A stretch of DNA of 64,000 nt from Sialis fuliginosa (lineage: Eukaryota; Arthropoda; Insecta; Megaloptera; Sialidae): positions 6,884,501 to 6,948,500 of the forward strand of contig OY540819.1 in NCBI GenBank assembly GCA_961205875.1. Reading direction: 5' to 3'. Numbering within the stretch: position 1 is the first letter of the stretch; each line of letters begins with the position of its first letter. The position numbers and the translations under genes are program-made. The notes beneath the pieces are model-generated. The model saw nothing but the letters and a program-made list of their open reading frames with translations. It was not told the origin of the DNA and did no database searches. Shown here piece after piece: positions 58,930 to 64,000 of the stretch.

Positions 58930-61900
58930 TTAATCAGTATAAACAATTATTTTACCTTCTGGGAATTTGATTTGTGGTTATTATATGTATTGTGATGGTT
59001 TACTTCATCGAAAATCACGAGGAAATAATATCAATATGCATAACAGGGGTGGGGAAGGATTTAATATTATTACTTATTCGAGGGACAAAAGCTTACTTTA
59101 CAGTAAATTTTATTTTTATTTGGCAATTTTCACCCCTCTAACGGTTGAGCTAGCAACATTTTTAAATTGAGTTTGCATGAAAAATATTTATGACAAACAA
59201 AATATTATCGCGGGCCAGGCTAATTAAACACACCTGCTTTACAATGCAGTAATATTTATGTTATTTTTACAGTTTATACTCTGATGTGTGTACTATCAAA
59301 AGGATATTCAAATTTCAATCTCATGATTGTTTTAAAAAAAAAAACTCTAATTGAGAAACCAACATTATATATTCGTTGATTGGAGGATAGTTTAAAGATA
59401 AAAGAAACATATTTTTTATTAAGGTACTGCCATTAATAAACGTTTGAATATCACAGATTTATTGAATAAGAAATTTCTTTGGTCTAATTATTTCAAAGTA
59501 ATCAAAATATATTCAATATTAATAACTTTTGAATTGAAAAGCATATTAAATAAATAATACAGAAGTTGTGCTACAGGTGGTTACTGTACAAACTAATAAA
59601 GAGATTCCGAAGAACTATAATCAGATTGAATTGACAAAAACCGAACTGGTTTAATCTAAATATTTAACAGTTTCCTCAAAATTTTTATGTAAACAACAAA
59701 CAAACAAAAGTTCTGAATATTTTAATAAAATTTTATGTTTTTCTGTCCAATCATGTATGAACTTTTATTTTTGTATCCTACAAATATAAAGAAAATTGTT
59801 ATATTAATGCATATCGGAACACTGCGGAAATAGGACGTAATGGACGTAGTTTCGATAATAATCTATAACCGCAATAATAAAAATGGACATAAAATAATAA
59901 TAACTATTATTATTTTACGTTACGATAATATTGAAAAGAATTTATTTTCAGTTTATGTTATTTTTATTAGTATTGCTATATTTGTAGGTTACATTTCTAA
60001 TCTTAAAATTCGATAAATCGATCCTAATAATAGTAAAATCGAACACACATTCGATTATTTAATTGCAAAAATTATAATATCTCCAGTTTTTAATACGAAT
60101 GCGCGCATTTACGACTAAATAATCGCAGTATATTCGTAGCAACTAACACTATTTTCATTGCAGCATTCAATAATCGTGCGACAGAAATTAATATGCGTTC
60201 GGGTTCATAAACATGAATTTCGAAACATTTAAAATAAGTTTGTATGTAGATACTTAGTTACAAATCATTGCTTTTCTGCAGAATCAAATTAATGTTCTTA
60301 TAAGAATAATATACTATGTACTATGTGTTTCAGAAATCGTCTGCCACCGTAAAGGTCAGAACCGTTTATAACAGATAACAAATTATTAAGACAAACATCA
60401 TTGGTTATCTTTTTCTAGGGTGGAGCTTATATAGTTAAATCATTTGTAATAAAAAAAAATATACGTCCATTATAATACAATTTTCAATAGATTACATAAT
60501 AACTTAATCGCACAAATATATGTATATGAGTAGGTACTATAAACGAAGAGTACTTCTTTATATAGCAAATGAATTTCAAAATGTCTGTCTTTGTTTGGTA
60601 AATGGAGAAATGATTTAAATATTATATTAATCAAATAGGAAGAGCTTACTAAGTTTGTAATAATCGAATTTCAATGAAAACCGGACGACCATTTCTGCAT
60701 TTCACTGTATGTATAGTAACATATTTTAAGGATTATTTTATTTTTGTGTGTTCATAAAATTCATAATAAATACTACAAATTTTTTATTATAATTATTTTG
60801 TCAAATTTGTATTTCAGAACATATATTATATGTCATATGTATGCAAAAATTTTAGGGGATGATTAAACGTCATTATGTAAGAGTAAGCAAGAAAAGTAAA
60901 ATAGGAATTTTTATAATGTTTTAAATTTTAAAGCATTCACATGTAAATTAAGATAATTTAAATGCCAAGGGTTGCATGATATACTAGAAAATATATGTCA
61001 GGAGATTTGAAAAACTAAATATCATTGATAAAAATGTTTTTCAACATGCAACATTTTTTATAGCGTGCCCAGTGCACAGTTTTCGCGTTATAGAGCAAAA
61101 AATCGTAAAATTTTTATGGTGATTTTTGCCCTTAAAATGGCGATTTGGGTAGGTACAATTGAACAATAAGTGTACGATTCATTTTCTAAATGGATGGGGT
61201 ACATTTCGCGAGATTCCTTTGTTAGTCCTGACACGATTTTATGATAATTTTTTACAAAATCCTGTATCTTTATAAATCACTTAGAATTTTTAATTAAATA
61301 AACAGTTGTTTTTGTTTATATTTTATACATGAAAATATAAAATAATCTTATTTTATGACAGTTAAAATTAATTAAATAAGTAACTTAATTTCTAAAGTTT
61401 TTCAAGTGTAAAATGTGTCATTGTTTTATTATTTTATAAATTAACTTGTCCTGGTTCGCTGTTTTTTGCTAAGTTCACAAGATGTTGATACAATATTTTC
61501 TTCCCCTTGAAGATTACAGGAGTGAGAATCAATTGAGTTTGAGTTTGTTTGTTTTGTTGTAAAGATTTTAAGGAAACTTTTTTGTTATTGTTAGTGCTAT
61601 GCTACATTCGTTATAAAATATGGCATTATTTCATACTTCCTTGGCAACGTGTTAGGATATCGAATCGGTATTGGCAGGTATTGTCTAGAATTTTTATGGA
61701 GCAAAACTTTTTAATGTTCAAAGAAGAAAAGTTTTATTTAAAAAAAAAAACTTAAAAGAATTGTTTTTCCTTTTCAACATATTTATTAAGAAACGTAAGT
61801 TTTTAAAATTATCATATTAATAAAAGCTCTTAATATGTACCTACTAATAAAAATGTAGGCATCAACTGTTTTAAAGAAAAAATAATCATGCTGTTTTAAT

Positions 61901-62305
61901 TCTTTGGTGATTGATCGATTTCTAATGCCTATTTGATGTTTCCTGATGATCAAAAAGCGATTTTTAAAATATATTGAATTAATTTCCTCCATATTTGCTG
62001 AATATACTTTGGTCGAGTCTTTACACCACAATATAAAATTTTTATTTCAAAATATAAAACAGAGCAAAATACTAAATACTAAATACTTATATGTTAAATC
62101 CTATTGCACCACCCTAATTAATATACCCGAAAAAAACTTGTTTACAAATACTTTCAAACAATAAACGACGGATTATTATTGATGTGTAAACATTTTTACG
62201 CGCTGTAGGGCAAAATCGTAGTCTAGAGTGAAATTTATCAAATGTGACGCTGAGATACTGCCCTGCGGGACAAAAGAGATTCTACGTCATTGGATCTATG
62301 CTAAT
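58930..62305. other. AT-rich non-coding DNA
   Basis: Contains the 33-bp shared segment at 59413-59445. A slightly GC-richer patch is at about 60040-60200. No gene, RNA or complete element is recognised; the open frames at 58967-59170 and 61549-62164 are AT-rich without domains. Confidence 0.45.
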
Positions 62306-62485
62306 ATATAAATATATTTATTATTTTTGGGTTTTTTTTGTCAGTAGAAACAAAATTGATATTAAATACATTTTTTTTTAAATATTGTTTGTTTTATTTA
62401 AAAACACTAATAAATTTGTATATTTAATATAAATTTTGTTTCTACTGATTAAAAAATCCATAAATAATAAATATATTATAAAATA
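62306..62485. repeat. Foldback element, ~65-bp arms
   Basis: AATATATTTATTATTT, GG-TTTTTT and CAGTAGAAACAAAATT on the left have reverse complements on the right (ATTTTGTTTCTACTG ... AATAATAAATATATT), with about 45 bp between the arms. Likely a small AT-rich MITE. Confidence 0.7.
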
Positions 62486-64000
62486 GTCATATTTTTAAAC
62501 TCTAATACACAAAGTTATAACTAACTGAACTACTCGACCGATTTTGATGAAACTTGCACCAACGTATTTATGAATTCCCAGAAGTGTTATTGTCTATTGT
62601 CTAACTTGCATTATCCCAGTAACGACATAAACTTCATTAAATGTACATTGACTTATATATCACAGCTCGAATATCTGGCACTAAAACTTTTTGGGGGTAT
62701 TATTCCATGAAGTGGTTGTCTTAATACTTATGGACGGTAGTGTACATTGTATATTATACATTTTTTATATTCATTTTCATAACAACAAAGTGAAAAAAGT
62801 TTAATTATAAACTCTAAGCATAAATACAACAGTATAGGTACTGATAAAGCTAAAAATCTCTCTAAACTACCATGCTACAAAATTTTATATTAAATTTGAA
62901 AATGTTTTTGTTTTATATTTATTCTATGTAAAAATTCATCAACTCTTTGACTCTATCCAATATTCATAGAGTAATTAATATTTTATTATAATAATGTCTC
63001 AAATATTAAACTAGCTGTTACATAACACCAATATATAAAAAAAAGTTATAAAATTGCTATCCATCAATCATTTTATGTTAAATTTCAAAGAGCACAGCTC
63101 TAACAAATCTCTAAGGAAATGTTTTTACTGTAACACCGTTAACATGCAAATCTACACCTCATTTAAAAATAAATTACTTTTTGTGATACTATCATTTAAA
63201 ACTTATTTTTCGCTTACAATTTTAAAATAATATTCGTGTTTATAAATATTTAACCTTTATATTATAACATAATAAGTATATCAATCAATAAATTTTTGTA
63301 GTTGAGTGGGATTAGGGAGTTTAGAGGCGAATCCCTCTCTCTTAAAATACATATACCACATTTATTTATTGTTTTGCGACAACTAACGAATGGTTAAACA
63401 AAGTTTATTATTTAAATTATGTGTGTTTAAATCAATTATATTCTAATTGTAACCCTCTGCATTGACATATAATTTATTCAATAATTGTTTGCACGTGGTA
63501 AAAAACAAAATGAATTTATTCATCTATATTATAAAAAAATTCATTGATTTAGTTGAAATAATCAATATTGTTGTAACTTTAGGGTTTAAAGGGTTTGGTG
63601 GAGGGTGGTTTTTCTCAACTAATAAATACTTATTCAATAATCGTTTTGCTATTTCTTTATATTTATATATTAGCATATTTAAAAATGGCAATAATATAAA
63701 TATTATATATGTTGTATGTAAATTATAAAAATTGTCAAAATCAGTGTAATATTCATTATAAATACAAATAGAATACCTTAAAATTATTACTACTTTTATC
63801 ACTTGATCAACACACTCGAGTAATTTGCAAAAAGCTTCGATGCTATCGTAGGAAAACCTTTTTTCATTAAGAGAAAATTACTAAAAGCTCCCACAATTGT
63901 AATCACAACAAACACAAAAATGATGAGTTTCAGTTTTCAATTATTAATCGATAAAATAACTGAACTGCACTAACGCGCGTTAATAGATTAAGGGCATGTT
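62486..64000. other. AT-rich non-coding DNA with transposon remnants
   Basis: CGACCGATTTTGATGAAACT near 62535-62555 is a phrase typical of degraded repeats. AATACTTATGGACGGTAGTG at 62722-62741, followed by TA, resembles a Tc1-type terminus without a visible partner. The overlapping open frames at 63462-63802 on both strands are low complexity. Confidence 0.45.

Noticed and set aside
63462..63802. Overlapping open frames on both strands near the right edge
   Set aside because: Mutually antisense low-complexity frames without any family resemblance.

Overview
The window is AT-rich, intron- and transposon-dense eukaryotic nuclear DNA. It most likely comes from an arthropod, probably an insect. 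The basis is an intact Penelope-like retroelement, a Helitron with arthropod-type ends, a TTAA-flanked piggyBac-type MITE, several TA-flanked MITEs, and long gene-free stretches with spliced coding exons. The species cannot be named. I see no rRNA, no intact tRNA, no CRISPR and no prokaryotic gene organisation.

Left part (1-17.3 kb). A small foldback (326-423) and a four-unit tandem repeat (about 3.29-3.98 kb) precede the main feature. This is an 8.4 kb Penelope-like element (PLE) composite at 4262-12681, flanked on both sides by (TA)n. It contains two intact 889-codon ORFs (reverse transcriptase plus GIY-YIG endonuclease) that diverge head-to-head. They sit in 3850-bp inverted arms around a 691-bp spacer. 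The right copy is bounded by 1009-bp direct repeats (pLTRs) offset by exactly 3562 bp. Each pLTR, and both corresponding parts of the left copy, carries a candidate type I hammerhead ribozyme, four in all. The identity of the arms suggests very recent insertion. A 1.5 kb foldback element lies at 15759-17261.

Middle part (17.3-42 kb). This is mostly non-coding, with a dispersed 0.77 kb repeat (second copy at 56.5 kb), a 183-bp tandem duplication, and the one convincing host-gene piece: a 1.8 kb internal coding exon on the minus strand (32654-34471). It encodes a Ser/Lys-rich, apparently disordered protein with repeated YxxL motifs. A second plausible minus-strand exon lies upstream at about 41665-41786 with a compatible splice phase. 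A weaker exon-like fragment that may resemble a chemoreceptor C-terminus is at 36199-36456. Several short islands of more balanced base composition could be conserved regulatory DNA.

Right part (42-64 kb). This is a graveyard of non-autonomous DNA transposons. It holds three direct copies (and minus-strand fragments) of a family with TGCTTCCTC-type ends, one split by a nested MITE. It also holds a perfect 77-bp-arm hairpin, a decayed tyrosine-recombinase-like exon fragment, TA-flanked MITEs at 50.1 and 53.4 kb, a 906-bp Helitron, possible hAT ends, and a piggyBac-type MITE. No complete host gene is visible there.
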